Shown piece by piece: positions 30,501 through 43,789 of a stretch of DNA of 64,000 nucleotides (position 1 is the stretch's first letter; the number at the start of each line of letters is the position of its first letter). The DNA comes from Monosiga brevicollis MX1. Taxonomy: Eukaryota > Opisthokonta > Choanoflagellata > Craspedida > Salpingoecidae. The stretch covers positions 629,450 to 693,449 of the forward strand of contig NW_001865054.1 in assembly GCF_000002865.3 (NCBI RefSeq), given 5' to 3'. The translations under genes were made by a program, and so were the position numbers. The notes beneath the pieces are model-generated. The model worked only from the letters and a program-made list of their open reading frames with translations, made no database searches and was not told the origin of the DNA.

Positions 30501-33500
30501 AGCCAGTCCTACTGGACAGCAGCAACTGGAGTCTAGCAACCTTGGCGTCGGCAGAGGCCGGGAATCCCGCCGCGGAGACCCTGTCCTTGGCAGATACAGT
30601 GCTGGTCTCGAGCAGCAAGTATGCCGCAGTGGTGACAGCTACTTTGAGCGAGGCAACATGGGTCCGCTTGACGGACTATGACAACACCATTCTTGTATCT
30701 GCGGCCACCTCGTACCTCAATTTGCACGAGGGTTTCGTCCAAGACTCCAGCGGTCAGGCCTCTGCTACAGTGGCGAACCAGCTTCCTGCTTCATATGAGC
30801 TGGACTTGATTCATCCAGAGGCTCTGGATGCCCTCCTTGACATGTCGGCGCTAGAACTATCGCTCACCTTCTCCGAGCCCGTCATCTTAGCTTCGCTCAA
30901 TGCCTCCCGCCTCATTGTGCGTAGTGCAGATGCTAATGTCAGCTTGGCAGGGTCTTCCGTTGTGGCCGGAGGCGCGCTTGCGGCCACCTCATTGACTCTG
31001 GAGCTGGCCAGTTTGGCCGCTGAGCAGCTCAAGGCGTCGGGCAACTTTGGCACAGCTGTTGTTGATGCCAGTGTTGTGTTGCTCGCAGGTTCAGTCACTG
31101 ACGAGGCTGAAAACCCAGCACGAGTCGCCCAACTCCCGCTGACAAGCATTGTTCCCGACACCACACGACCAACTATCGACTCAATCTCACTCAACATGAG
31201 TAGCGGTGTGGTACAAATTCGCTTCAGCGAGCCCGTGAATGCCAGCTCAGTGGATCTCGCACGCCTCTTTTTGGAGGCCTCGGCTAATGCTGCTACGTCG
31301 TTGCGCCTGCAAGACCCCAGCGCCATCATATCTGTCTTGGACCGCCGCGACCTTGTCATCGCGTTTTCGAACACCCAAGCCAATGAGATTCGAGCGCAGG
31401 CGGGTCTAGCTCGCGATCAAGCCTCATCCTACTTTCGCTTTAGCGAAGCCTTTGTGAAGGACATGTCCGGCAACCCGTTGGGCGCTCAAACGCTTGAGGT
31501 GACGGTGTATCACCCCGATATTATCCCCCCGTATCTGGTGAGCTTTGAAGTGGACATGTCAGATGAAGCCATTAGCCTGACCTTTTCTGAACCCGTCAAT
31601 GCCAGCACCTTTGAGCTGGTGACAATGGTAATAGTGAACCGTTATGCCAACGTCAGCACGAACCTTTCGCAAGCCACCGTGACCGCTGCCACAACTTTGG
31701 CCTCCTCTGTTACTTTGACCATGAGTGCCGCGCTTGCCGATGATCTGAAGCGCCAGGATCTGTGCTCAGGGACCATCCAGGATTGCTTCCTCAACTTGGA
31801 TGCTGGCTATGTCACAGGTGCTGATGCCATCGCTGCGCGTGCTGATGCCTTGCAAGCCACCTCCGTCGTAGCCGATGATCAGGGGCCATCGCTAGCCTAC
31901 CACGGGTTTTCAATTTACAACGCTGACACAGCTCAGCTCACCATGCTGTTTGACGAGAGCATTAGCCTGTCCTCGCTCAACTTTTCTGGATTCTCCTTGC
32001 GCAGCGTTTTTGATGAAGCCACACCAGCCATCTCTCTCAGTGGTGCGGTGGCCCTGACAGCTACGGATGGGCCTCAAATTGTGATTCAACTTGCCAACGA
32101 CACGATCGATGCCCTGCAGCGTGAGGACGCTATTTGTACCATTCGAAGCAATTGCTATCTATACCTGAGCGCAGGCGCCGTGCAAGATCGTGCCGGCAAT
32201 CCCTCGCTTGCCGTGGATGAGAACGACGCATCTACCTTGGTGCGCACTTTTGTGCGCGATACGACAGCGCCCTACATTGTCAGCTATGCCTTCAACATGT
32301 CTAGCGGCGAGCTGTCTTTATCCTATTCTGAAATCGTCGATGGAAGCTTAGTCCTTGCCTCTTTATCTCTACAGGGCCGCCCGGATGCAGTTTCCAGTGA
32401 GATTGTGACCCTGGCCGGTGGCGCCGTCTCCGGCCGGAACGAGCGCACCATGACTGTGGACCTCTTGACGAGCGATGTCCGTGCGCTCAAGCTGCGCTTG
32501 ATTGGCACGAGCGCCGCAACGCTCTTTCTCAACGTGGAAGCAGGTGCAGCACGCGATAAGGCCATTCCACAAAACCCTTCGGCTGCCACGGTAAAGCTGC
32601 CAGTCAGCGACTATTATGCAGACACCATTGCACCCTCTCTGGCTTCCTTCTCCGTCAATCTGAACCAGCGTCTCTTGACGTTGGTGTTTGCCGAGCCCGT
32701 ACTGCTCAACACTTTTAATGCCGAAGGCAACGCCTCGATTGTGTTGCAGAGCATGGCCAACGAGAGCACCGAGTCGGTGTCGCTAACCACAACATTGGAC
32801 GAGGGTCAGGACAACGTCTCGGCCACAGTGGTTTTGGTCATGACAGCACAGAACGTCTTGAGCATTAAAGCCGAGGCAAACCTTGGAACGTCGACCTCCA
32901 ACACCTTTTTGAGCATCAACGGTTGGATCTTGACGGATACGTCCGGGAACTTCAATGCACCCATTCCGAACAACGAGGCCATTGCTGCCAGCGAGCTGCT
33001 TCAAGACGCAACCCGTGTCGAGCTGGTGTCTTTTGACCTTGACTTTGCACTGCGCACTGTCACTCTACGTTTTTCGGACCCCGTCAGAGCCTCTACTTTC
33101 CGGGCACGGGCCGTCAGCTTCGTCTCGGGCGCTGTGGATCCTGCTTCTGTGGCGCTTTCCACAAGCACCTGCAGCAGCCCGGACGGATTTGTGCTCGTCA
33201 TCGACTTGAGTCCCGCGGACATGGCTGTTTTGTTAGACAAGGACAATTTTGGCGACAACACCAGCAATACGTTTTTAGTCATGTCCGCGACCGCGTTTGA
33301 CGACGTCAACGGCTTTGACGTCATTGCTGTGACCGAAGACGCGCCCATGCAGGCGTCCAGCGTTGTGCTGGATACAACGGCCCCTACAGTCGTGAGTGTG
33401 ACTATCGATCTGGGTGCTGGCTCTTTGGCCGTCAATTTCTCTGAGCCCATGCTCCAAGCCCTAAATGCGACTGGGGTCGCCCTCACAACCAACGCATCCA

Positions 33501-36500
33501 TGCCTGCCTTGCTTTCGCAAGAGCTGCAATTGTACCCTGGTTCTTCAAGCGTACAGTGGTCCAGCGACAACACGTCAGTTGTCCTCAGTTTAGCGCAAGC
33601 TGATGCAGGGTGGCTGAAGCGGGCCCAGGTGGCATCGGGCACCTTTAATGCAAGCTTCCCTTCTTTGCTGGGACGTGATCGATCTGGCATTGGCAGTGAA
33701 GCTTCTATCGTGGTCATCACTTCGGTGGTTTTGGATACTCAAGGGCCCACGGTATTGAGCTATGTGCTGAACATGAATAATGGCTCACTCACGCTTTACT
33801 TTGACGAGCCTGTCTTGGTGGCTTCCCTCAACACGTCTTATCTGGCTGCCGCTCCCTCGGGCAGTGCCCTTGATATTTTGAGTCAGGGCGTGGCTTTGCG
33901 CCAACATAGTGCCGCAGAGGCGGGGTCCGATGGCTTGACGGTAACGCTGTCTGTCGAAGAACGCGCCAATCTTCTGCTCGCTGGTGTTGGTGCCTCGGCG
34001 GCAAACACGTCCTTTGCCACCGAGGCTGGTCTCGTCATGGATCTCTTTGGTAATGCTTTGGCCACGGCGGCAGTGTTGCCCAATCTCACGCTGTTTGCCG
34101 ATGAAGAAGCACCGCTTCTCGTAACGTTCACTCTCAACATGGACGACCATACTGTGGTGCTGGAGTTTAGCGAGACCTTGGCCGCACCGGTGGAACTCGA
34201 TCGTCTGACGCTGCATAACCCCGACCGCTCCTTTGAGTTTTCACTTGAAAACCAAACTGCTACCGCTCCCACCGGCGTCACCCTTAGAGTAAATCTCCAT
34301 GCAAATGCCCAGAATGCCATCAACTTGGCGACAGATTTTGGCGCCACTCTCTCAGCCACCCTCATCTCTGTCGATGCTGGTGCGGTGCAAGACCTCTCCG
34401 GAGTGGCAATCAACGTCCTGGCCAATCGCAGTGCCGACTTCATCGTGGCTGATGCTACCGCACCCGCGGTGCTCTCAGTTGTGCTCGACCTCACCGCACA
34501 TGAACTGATTTACAGCTTTGACGAGATCATCAATGTCAGCTCCGTCGTGGCAACCGCCGTCACAATGACCATCAACAACACGGCGGTGCTTGCGGTGACC
34601 GGTGCCGCAGCCACTCCCCCCACACGCGCATCAAGCGTTACCTTTGGCTTGGCTCCTGAGGCCTATCGACAAGTGCTGCTCTCGTTGAACGGAGAAAGTA
34701 CGATTGCAGCTTCGATCGACATTGAGGTTAACTTTGCGCGAGACGTTTGGGGCAACGGCGTGGTAGCTTCAGAGTCCAACGTGACAATTCAGGCAGACCT
34801 CGAACGCCCAACCATCACCAGTGCCTCATTGAACCTTACCACCGAGCTTGTGACCATCATCTTGTCTGAACCGGTGCAAGAGGATCTTGTCAACGTGACA
34901 GGCCTCACCCTGTGCAGCGACATCAACTGCAGCGAACAAATTGCTCTCACCCCTTCCATGGTGAGCTCCACCACGGTCGTTGGGGATGCCAGCAACGTCG
35001 TGCAAATTGGCATGAGTTCGCTGCTCATTGACAGCATTCAGGCCTCACCCGTCCTTGGCACTACCGTCAATAACACCTTTTTCCGTGCCGAGGCTGCTAC
35101 GGTGGTGGACTTGGCTGGAAACCCTCTCTCCGCCAATGTTTTGCAAGCCTCCTCCGTCTTTGGAGATACCATCCCGCCAGTGTTCACTTCAATCTCCGTT
35201 AACATGACTGCCCTCACCATTTCCGTGAGCTTTGAGGAGTACGTCAACGGCGATGCCCTCAATATGTCGTTGCTGTTGCTTCACAACGGCAGTGACCTGG
35301 TGCCCGTGACGGGTGCATCCATTGCGCTTGGCCTGACCAAGACGGCCGTCGTGCAGCTCGACGAGACATTTGCCCATCAGATTCTATCCGAAGCCAACTT
35401 GTTGATCAGTTTGGTCACTTCCGTCTTTACCTTGCAAGCTGGCTTTGTGCAAGACGCCTTTGCCAATCCAAACGACGAGCAGGCTGGAGTTCAGGCCGCT
35501 GCTTACACCGCTGATTTGCGCCGCCCCTGGCTTGAATATCTGAGTCTGAACTTGGACGCAGGCAGCATGACACTGGTCGTGTCTGAGCCCTTTCATCTGG
35601 CTTCAGTCAACATGTCGCGTCTACACCTTGCCGGCATGGACGCATTGACGGCCGCCAGCATTGACGTGTTTAATCTGACGACCGTCACCATCTCTCTCGA
35701 TGAGCCTACCTTGCATGATCTGAAGAAACTCGAAAACGTCACAACTGGGTCTCCGGCCCTAGCTTTTGAATTTGACGAGGCCTTCTTGACCGACGTTGCA
35801 GGCAATGTAATGCTAGCAGACACCCTGTCCCTTAATCAGTTTGTGGCTGATAGCACGGGACCTTTGTTGGAGGTCATGGCTTTGAACATGAATATTGGGC
35901 AAATGTCCCTGACTTTTAACGAGCCCGTAAATCCGGTCTCAATCGACCTGGCGCAGCTGACCTTTTTGGGTTTAGCAGGCGTGAGAGAAGAGCTGGATGC
36001 CAGCAGCGCCACCATTGTCACAGTCACCAATCCCTTGGAAATCAAGCTGAATCTGACCAGCACACTTCTCAATGAGCTTCGGCTCAAGTATCTTGCGCGA
36101 GATGCCACCACCTCACTCCTCAATGTGAAGGCTGGTTTTGTGGATGACACGACGGGCAATCCACTGTCCTCAGACGTCAACATCACGGCATCGGTCTTCG
36201 TCGCCGATGCCACGGCACCCACAATTACTAGCTACAGTCTAGATCTGACGGACGATGTCCTTTTACTTACCTTTAGTGAGGTTGTCAACACTACCACATT
36301 CAATCGCACGGCCCTGTCCTTGTTGGACACTGACGACAGTCTACTTTCCTTGGCGCTCACCCTCGTGGCGCCCGAGATCGTGCTCAGCCAAGTGATTGAG
36401 GCTGACTTAAGTCAAATCTCTGCCAATCGCGTGAAGGAGGCTGTTGGTGCGGCCATAAGCCTCAACACCACGCGCTTGGTTGCCAGCGATGCCTTTGTTC

Positions 36501-39500
36501 AAGACACTGCTGGCAATCCGGCAGTGGCAATCACAGTGGCATCTGCGCTTGAGGCAGACGTGCTGGTGGATGACAATCGCTCAGCAACCATTCTCAATGT
36601 TGAACTCAACTTGAACGCTGGTACGCTGAGCATTAGCTTCTCTGAGTCCATTGACTTGGCATCGAGTGACATCTCCCGAATCAGCGCGGTTGGCAGTGAC
36701 TCTGCCGTTGTGATTCTTGCTTCGTCATTTCTCAATTTGAGTGCCAGTGTCAACGATCTAATCGTCGTACAGCTGAGCAATGACGACCTGAACGAGCTCA
36801 AATCACTGGCAGGCCTGGCCTTTAACGGAGACCAAGCTACCCTTGTGGTGGCCCGGGGCTTGGTGGTGGATTGGAACGGCATCAGCTCAGCTGCATCAAA
36901 TACGTCGCTGACGGCCTACGTTCCCGATGTATCAGCACCTCGCGTTGTAGCGGCCAGTTTGCTGGTACATCAGCGCGAGCTGGTCTTAGAGATGGATGAG
37001 GTCTTGTCGCTCCCAAGCGTGGTCCCAGCCAGTATCCGCATCATGGACGGCGCCACACCCGTCGCCCTGCCCCCTTCCTCCGTTCCTACGGTGGAAAACC
37101 AGAGCGTCCTCGTTTTCCCGCTGGATAATGCCACCATTGAAAGCCTCAAGAGTATCGCAAGGCTGGAGGAAACGCCTTATCCGGTTCAGCTGAGCTTGTT
37201 AGCTGGTGCTGTTACCGATATGGCAGGCAATGACGTAAGCACGACGCTGAAGGATTTTGAGCTGGTCGTGGCTGATCAAGATCAAGCTGTGGCCACGGGC
37301 TTCAACTTCACGCAAAATGCCGGCGGAACCATGTCAATCGTGTTTTCAGAGCCCATCAATGCAACCACAGCCAACGCTAGTCGTGCAATTTTACTCGATG
37401 CTCGTGCCCAAACGTTCTCGCTTCGGTTGCGCGAGGCTCAGTATATTGAGGCCGAGGGTTTGTATCAGGTGATGTTCATTGTGAGTTCAGCTGACAGCAA
37501 CAACATCAAGGCAGCTCCCTTGTGCACTGCAGCAAGCGACTGTTTCTTGAGCTTGGAGGAAGGCTTCATTTTGGACTTGAATGGGGATCCCTCGGCCGCA
37601 GTGTCTGCCGCCAACGCCCTTCAAACCCAGGTGTTTCAGGCCGATGAGGATGGACCCGTGCTGCAGCAGTTTGCAAGCCTAAACCTCTCCACCGGTGTTC
37701 TTGTGCTCAGCTTCAATGAGCCCGTTGCACCGCAGTCCGTCAACTTCTCGCGCAGCCGCCTTGAAAGTTCCCTCCTGGTCAGCAGTGGCAACGACGTGGT
37801 TATTCTTCAAGCCGTGCTGGCATCGAACGAGCCCGTCTTGGAGTTGCGTGCAACCCTAACCACGGCAACACTCAATGCCATCAAAATCACACGCGGCCGT
37901 CTTTGTGGCTCTACTGGTACATGCTTTTTACGTTTGGATGCCGGGTTTGTCACAGACACGGCAGGCAACGCGGTTGCGGGCACGAGCACCGACGATTTGG
38001 ACCGATTCAACCGTCGCACGCAAGATCAGCCATCCACGCTGGCTCTGGATCAGGCCGGACCGGTGTTGCAAAGTTTCTCATTGAACATGGACACTCGCGT
38101 GCTGACCTTGATCTTTGATGAGCCCCTGGACGCTTCCACGTTGGCCCCGACGGGCTTGGTCGTCGTGCAAAACAACAATGAAACTGCGGAAGTGCCGCTG
38201 AGCGGTTCAGCTAGCACCACAGTGTCAGGATCGTACCTGCGAACGGTTTCCATCACTATATCTACAGCTGATCTGATTAGCATCAAGGCTGATCAGGACT
38301 TGGCCACAAGTGCAGCTAACACGCGACTGGCCCTTTTGTCTGGTGTGATTAGCGATTTGAGCGCCAACCCCAACGTTGCTACTGCCACACCATTGAGCCC
38401 AACAACCTTTACCCCTGACTCCGTTGCTCCCACAACGTTTACCTTTTCCTCCATCGACCTCAACGAGGGTCTCTTCATTCTCACGTTTGCTGAGCCTGTG
38501 GATAATGCCAGTCTGGCCTGTGACCGGGTCTTCCTTGCCAACAGCGCAAGCACCATCGTTTACAACTTAACCCAGTGTTCTTCACAGGAGTCTGGAAGTC
38601 AGCGCCTGGTGTTGACGCTGCACCTTTCTGAGGCGGATCTTGAAGCAATTAACCGCCAAAGTGGTCTTGGCACAGCACGCAGCGATAGCTATCTTGGACT
38701 TCGAGCCGGGGCTATCGCCGATACCCAAGGCAATGCCATCTTCGCCATAGCACCAATTCAGGCCTCGACTTTTGTGGCTCTGCTGCCGGCAGAGTTGGAA
38801 GCTTACACGCTTGACTTGAATCTGGGACAGCTTGTTTTAACCTTTTCCATGGCAATGGATGAAAGCACTCTGGTGCCAGCCCAGATGCAGCTGCAAAATA
38901 ATCGCAGTGAAGCAGCTGCGTCACTCGTGGTTGTCCTCGGTTCATCCGCCTCAGTGGTTTCCAATGAGGGCACCGTGTTGACCATTGGGCTAACGCAAGC
39001 AAACCTGGATATCTTGCGTGCCACAGCAGATGGTCTGCTAGCAGCCCCACTTGGAGCCGCCACCAGCAACACCTATTTGGCCATGACATCAGAAGCCATC
39101 AAAGATGTCCGTGCCCAGGCCGTCTTGTCCGTTTTGAGGACAAATGCGCAACAAGCAGCGGCGGTGGTTGTCGATGCTACCATACCCGAGCTGGAAAGCT
39201 TCAACATGTCCATGAATGCCGGGACACTCAATCTGGTCTTTTCTGAGCCATTGCTTCCCAACCTTATCAACGTGACAGCATGTCAGCTTGTGGGTTTGGA
39301 CAATGTTTCGGTAGCGCTGGCTGCCGACGCCGTCGATGTCACTGCATACACCCATCCAATCCTGCAGAATGCGGCGCGGCGCTTTTGGGTGACATTAAGT
39401 GCCCCCGTCCTTCGTAGCCTGAAGCTAGCGCTCGGGGTGGCTCGCAATGCCAGCACTGCCAAAATTCAGTGCGCCGCTGAGTTGGGGACGGATGTTCAGC

Positions 39501-42500
39501 TCGTGCCCTCGGCACCTGTTGCTCTTCTCGAGCCCACCGGCTTTGAAAGTGACTTGACGGCACCTGTAGTTACAAGCGTGGAGTTGGATTTGACGCGAGG
39601 TCAGGTTACAGTTGCCTTTGATGAGCCTGTGCGTATAGGAAACGCGACCGGTCTTGCTTTGGCCGCCTCATCAGGAGGAGCTGCCGTGCCGCTGAGTTTT
39701 TCAGGAGCTCAAGTCGAGCTCGACACCGTTGCTGTTTTAAATTTGACCACTAGCGCCCTGAATGATTTGAAGGCACGATCAGACTTGGCCACTCGAGCCA
39801 ACAACTCGTGGTTTCAGCTCCCCGCAGGCCTTGTTGAAGACTTGTTCTTCAACCCTTCACTTGTGGAGGAGCGCATGGCAGACGTGGTCGTCAGCGACAG
39901 TCAGGCACCTGAGCCGACACACGTGCATATTAATGGAGACACAGGAACTCTTGCTGTTTATTTTGACGAGCCTGTGATGCCGGGCCTTCAGCAAGATTTG
40001 ATTCTGGGCATCAATGGAACAAACATCACGCTTGACGCGGGCAGTGCCGTCATCACACAAGACACCCCAACCGTAATTCAGTTTGATATGGCCACTTCAG
40101 CGCGCAACACGGCCATGATTGCCTCCAACGGTCAACTTGCCTCTGTGGCGCTCTCTCTGATAGTACCCGCGGACAGCGTGCTCGACACCACAGGCAACGG
40201 CAATCAAGCAAAGACTTTGACGGATGCTGCTGTAGTCGTTGTCTCTGAGGATGTAAGCGCTCCATATCCAACAAGCTTTGTACTGGACCTGTTCCGAGGC
40301 ACCTTGGATCTAGCTTTGAGTGAGCCCATCCGAAGCAGCTCTGTACAACTCTCCCTTTTGGGCCTGACCGACAATACCACTTACGTCATGTTCACGGGCT
40401 CCTCAACATATAGCGGCACCACGCAGCACGTCCACGTCGATTTGGCTGCTGTCGATCTGGATGCCATCAAGGCAAACCTGCCTGTTCTCCTTATGGACAA
40501 CACGACCACGCTATTTATCCAAACGGGAGCTTTTGCTGATCTTGCAGGCAATCTCATCAGCAACACTTCCATCCTTAGCTCTTTTGTGAATCTGGACACA
40601 AATGCTCCAAGCCTGGACTCATTCACTCTGGTCATGGACACAGGCGTGCTCACTCTTGTTTTCAATGAGACGGTCAACGCGTCATCTCTTCAAGTTGCTC
40701 AATTGGCCCTTCAATCTAGCTTTGCTGCTGGCCCTACACTTCCCATCTCTGCTTCTATCCTTACTAGCGTGCCGGATCGTGAGGTCTCGCTTCAACTGAC
40801 ACCCGAGTACATGAACAAACTCAAGAACGCGGGCATCATTTCCGTCAGTGCGTGTTGGCTCGTGGCTGAGGCTGGGGCTGTACGTGATATGTCAGCTCGC
40901 CCCGCACTTCCTCTTTTGAGCGGCTTGACGGCCAAGCAAGCCGCCGCTGTCACACCTGACTCTGTTGGCCCAATCATTATTTCCTTCAATGTCTCGCTGG
41001 ACACTGGTCTTTTGTATCTTGAATTCAACGAGCCCGTTGACACAAGCACTTTTGATTTGACGGCAGCTTCGCTGAGTGAGGTGCAGAATCGCACTGCTTA
41101 CTCGGGGGTGAACACCGTGACTGCCATGGTTGGCAGCACGCCTGTCACAGTCTATGAACCGTACGAAAACTTTACACGCTTGGGCTTGACTCGCTCCGCC
41201 GTTCAAAGTCGGGCATTTGTTACTGTGCTAATTGACACAGCCACTTTGGATTTGTTTGAGATGCGCAAAGCCACTGACTTTGCCCTCAACACGACGACAG
41301 CCTATTTCTTTGCCAATTCGAGCTTTGTTCGTGACCTGAGTGGAAACCTGCTTCAGGCCACGAGTGATCAGGCTGGTGTTGCCCCGTCCGCCGTGGAGGC
41401 TGACTCTTCATCACCTTTGGTGACATCTTATACTTTGAACCACACCGCAAACGCAATCAGCCTGATTGTGCTATTTGATGAACCAGTGGCTTCTTTGAAC
41501 GAATCTCTAATCCGACTGGGCAACAGCACTTATCGCCCCCCTGTGCTGCCAAGTGCGCTTGCGTTGAGCGCTGATGGCCTATCCCTGACCATAAATCTTG
41601 ATCGCAATGCCACAAACATGCTCAAGGCAGCCCAGCTTCTGCAAGGCCAGGACACAAGTGCGTTAGACTTGTTCGACGTGGCAGATTATCGCGGCAACAC
41701 CATCGGCAACAACGCCTTGCCGTTTACGCCTTCCGTCTTTGTCAGTGACACCGTTGCACCGAGCTTGCTAGAGGCAGGTTTGAACCTGAATCTGCTGACG
41801 CTGCGGCTGACGTTTGACGAACCTTTACGGGCTGGTGTGGTGCCTGCATCAATCTCAATCGGTAACGGCACCTTCAGCATTGACCTGCCCAGCGATACGA
41901 CTGTGCAGCGCTTTGAAAATGTTGTTCAACTTTCTTTGACCAGTGCAACTGCGTTCACGCTACGATCGCTCGATAACTTTGCCGACTCTGGTGCAACGAG
42001 CTTGCTCACCTTTACCAGCTTGCTTGGTGCAGACATGTTTGGTAATCCCGTCACCGCGGTCACTGACTTTGAGCCTGCCTTCCAGAGTGACACCACTGGC
42101 CCCAGTTTTACTACAGTGAGCCTGAATCTCACCTCAGGGCTTCTTGTCATTGAGTTTGACGAGCCTCTGCAGAGCTCTGTCAATTTGTCAGCACTTTCTC
42201 TCGATAGCTCATATTGGTCGCTGCAAGGGCTGCCCAGCACAGCCTCGGCGCCTGCCTTGAGTGGCGAGGTCATCGACTTCACGTCGGTGCAACTTGAACT
42301 GGAAGCGAGTGTTCTCGACCGCCTGAAGGTTCTACAACAATCCCGCATTGAGAATGGTGAACTGCGCTTGAAGGTGACATCTCGATTTGTTCGCGACACT
42401 GGAGGCACTTCCAATGACGCTGCACAAACCACCAGCTTTTCGGTGTATGGCGATACCTTGCCTCCGGTGATTGTGAGCTCAGTCCTCGATTTGAATAATT

Positions 42501-42964
42501 CTCAGCTGGTACTGAATATGAGTGAAGTGACACAAGTCGATTCCCTAGAAGCCAGCAAGATTTCTCTCAAACACCCTTCCACAGGCAGCACGGTACCCCT
42601 GAGCTCAGCAACTTGGACCCGTGGATCACAACAGCACATTCTGCAGGGCTCTTTACCTCAGTCTTTGATCAACGAGCTGATGCTTGCTTTTGAGGACCAA
42701 GTGCCAAGCATCAATGCGCTCTTGGTGGTGGCGGTTGCTGCTGTTGAAGATTTTGCAGCCAACGACAACGCAGCGACTGAGATTGCTGTGTCAAACGTGG
42801 TGGCTGACGAGCGAGCTCCTGTTTTGGAGAGCTTTACGCTGAACATGAATCTTGGCATTCTTGACCTCACTTTCAATGAGATTATGGACCTTGCTTCGCT
42901 CCAACGCACGCTGTTTGAGATTGTGAATGCAGCAGGAGAAAGCGATAGCCTTTTTGCGCCATAA
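27525..42964 (+). CDS. Giant secreted protein: TNFR-like Cys repeats plus about 40 Big_5/SWM-like repeats
   Basis: Exon 1 (27525-27609) encodes a signal peptide (start MATNSRFGVSLGMALLISAL). A 134-nt intron follows, then a single exon 27744-42964, giving 5,101 residues. Residues about 35-255 hold nine cysteine repeats of about 24 residues (pattern CxxCxxC then two more Cys, e.g. CQPCRTCAAGLF), resembling TNFR/GCC2_GCC3 repeats. From about residue 310 to the end I count about 40 repeats of about 120 residues. Each opens with a D-x-x-x-P motif (ADTTAP-like), then a hydrophobic strand, LNM-x-x-G-x-LTLTFSEPV, an Asn-sequon loop, and closes with GAV-x-D-x-x-GN. This layout resembles bacterial Ig-like Big_5 and SWM_repeat modules. 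There is no transmembrane segment; the last repeat is cut short at SDSLFAP. Likely a secreted or matrix adhesion protein; ligand unknown. No orthologue recognised. Confidence 0.85.
27771..28430 (+). repeat. Nine TNFR-like cysteine-rich repeats (within giant gene)
   Basis: Cysteine doublets recur every ~24 codons: CTACST, CTLCSTC, CQPCRTC, CQACTPC, CSLCDSC, CTPCTAC, CATCASC, CRACSRC and CTTCTVC. The spacing fits short TNFR or ephrin-receptor-type cysteine repeats. They form the N-terminal head of the mature protein. Confidence 0.85.
28590..42964 (+). repeat. About 40 degenerate ~120-residue beta-sandwich-like repeats
   Basis: Repeat starts are marked by motifs such as ADSTSPTL (30050), PDTTRPTI (31155), RDTTAPYI (32257), LDTTAPTV (33368), ADATAPTI (36205), SDTVAPSL (41748) and ADERAPVL (42802). 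Each is followed about 15 residues later by an F-S/D/N-E-P-V strand. Mean period is about 365 bp (14.4 kb over 39.4 units). The units are diverged at the DNA level, with no near-identical neighbours noticed, so the array is old. Confidence 0.85.
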
Positions 42965-43789
42965 ATGACTGCGACAGCTTGCGCTGTCTGTTGAGAAAAC
43001 ACGTGATCGTTTTCTTGTTTTGTTTCTTCTTTCTATCAACAGCCTTTTCTGACCCGCAAACCACGGTTGTGACGGACAAAAATAATCGTCTTGCCTTTGG
43101 CTATGTGCAATAAGTAAATGCCTGAGCCAATTGACATCTAAATTTTTGTGCCATCTGGATGGAGAATGTAAAGACGGGACGGGGGACAGGCACACAGAGC
43201 AGGTACACGAGAGTGTCGTCAATAATTCAAAGGTTTGTTTATGCACAAACAACGCTACGCTGTTTGTACGTTTTGTTCGTTCATAAGCCGCAACAAGCTT
43301 GATCAGTTTGATCCGTTGCTGTGCTGTGTTTGAAGAGAAGTGTGTTCAAAGTTACAATTTCGGGAAGGGTGTGAAGCGAAAACAAGCGCCGTCACAGACT
43401 CAAAGTGTGAGTTTTGTTCCACAAGACATCCAAGCTCACAGCTTTGCGCGGTCCCTCTTCTTGTTTGAATGGCACAGCAAGGCTGAGATTTTTTTTTTCT
43501 TGACCGTCACGACTTTGGGTCGTGCAAAGTGCACTTTCTGACCAGACCCAAGGAGACTTGATCCTTCTTCTGTTGTAGTGGCTCGCGCAAGCTGAAACGC
43601 CAACATCTTTCGCAAGCTGGTCTGATTTGCGCCCAACTTGAATCGGACCATTGCATTCGTCAGGCCGTTTTTATTCACGAACGAGCCCACCTTGCGCAGG
43701 TCTCGTCCTTCTCTCCCGGGCCACCCTTCCTACAGCTTCTCGACGTGATCATGTTCTGCTGAGACAGCAAGGGCACATTCACACTCACA
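42965..43789 (+). promoter_or_regulatory. Intergenic spacer between the two giant genes
   Basis: 825 bp, head-to-tail. A strong pyrimidine tract with AG (about 43011-43042) resembles a splice acceptor, and a short open stretch follows to 43113, but no upstream donor of matching phase is available. The rest should hold the 3' UTR of the first gene and the promoter of the cadherin. Confidence 0.4.

Noticed and set aside
28064-42533. Numerous antisense open frames under the two giant genes
   Set aside because: Shadow frames of GC-rich repetitive coding sequence; none has family resemblance or its own start context.
43043-43113. Last exon of the giant TNFR-repeat gene
   Set aside because: A good acceptor precedes a short open stretch, but no donor of matching phase exists near the end of the large exon.
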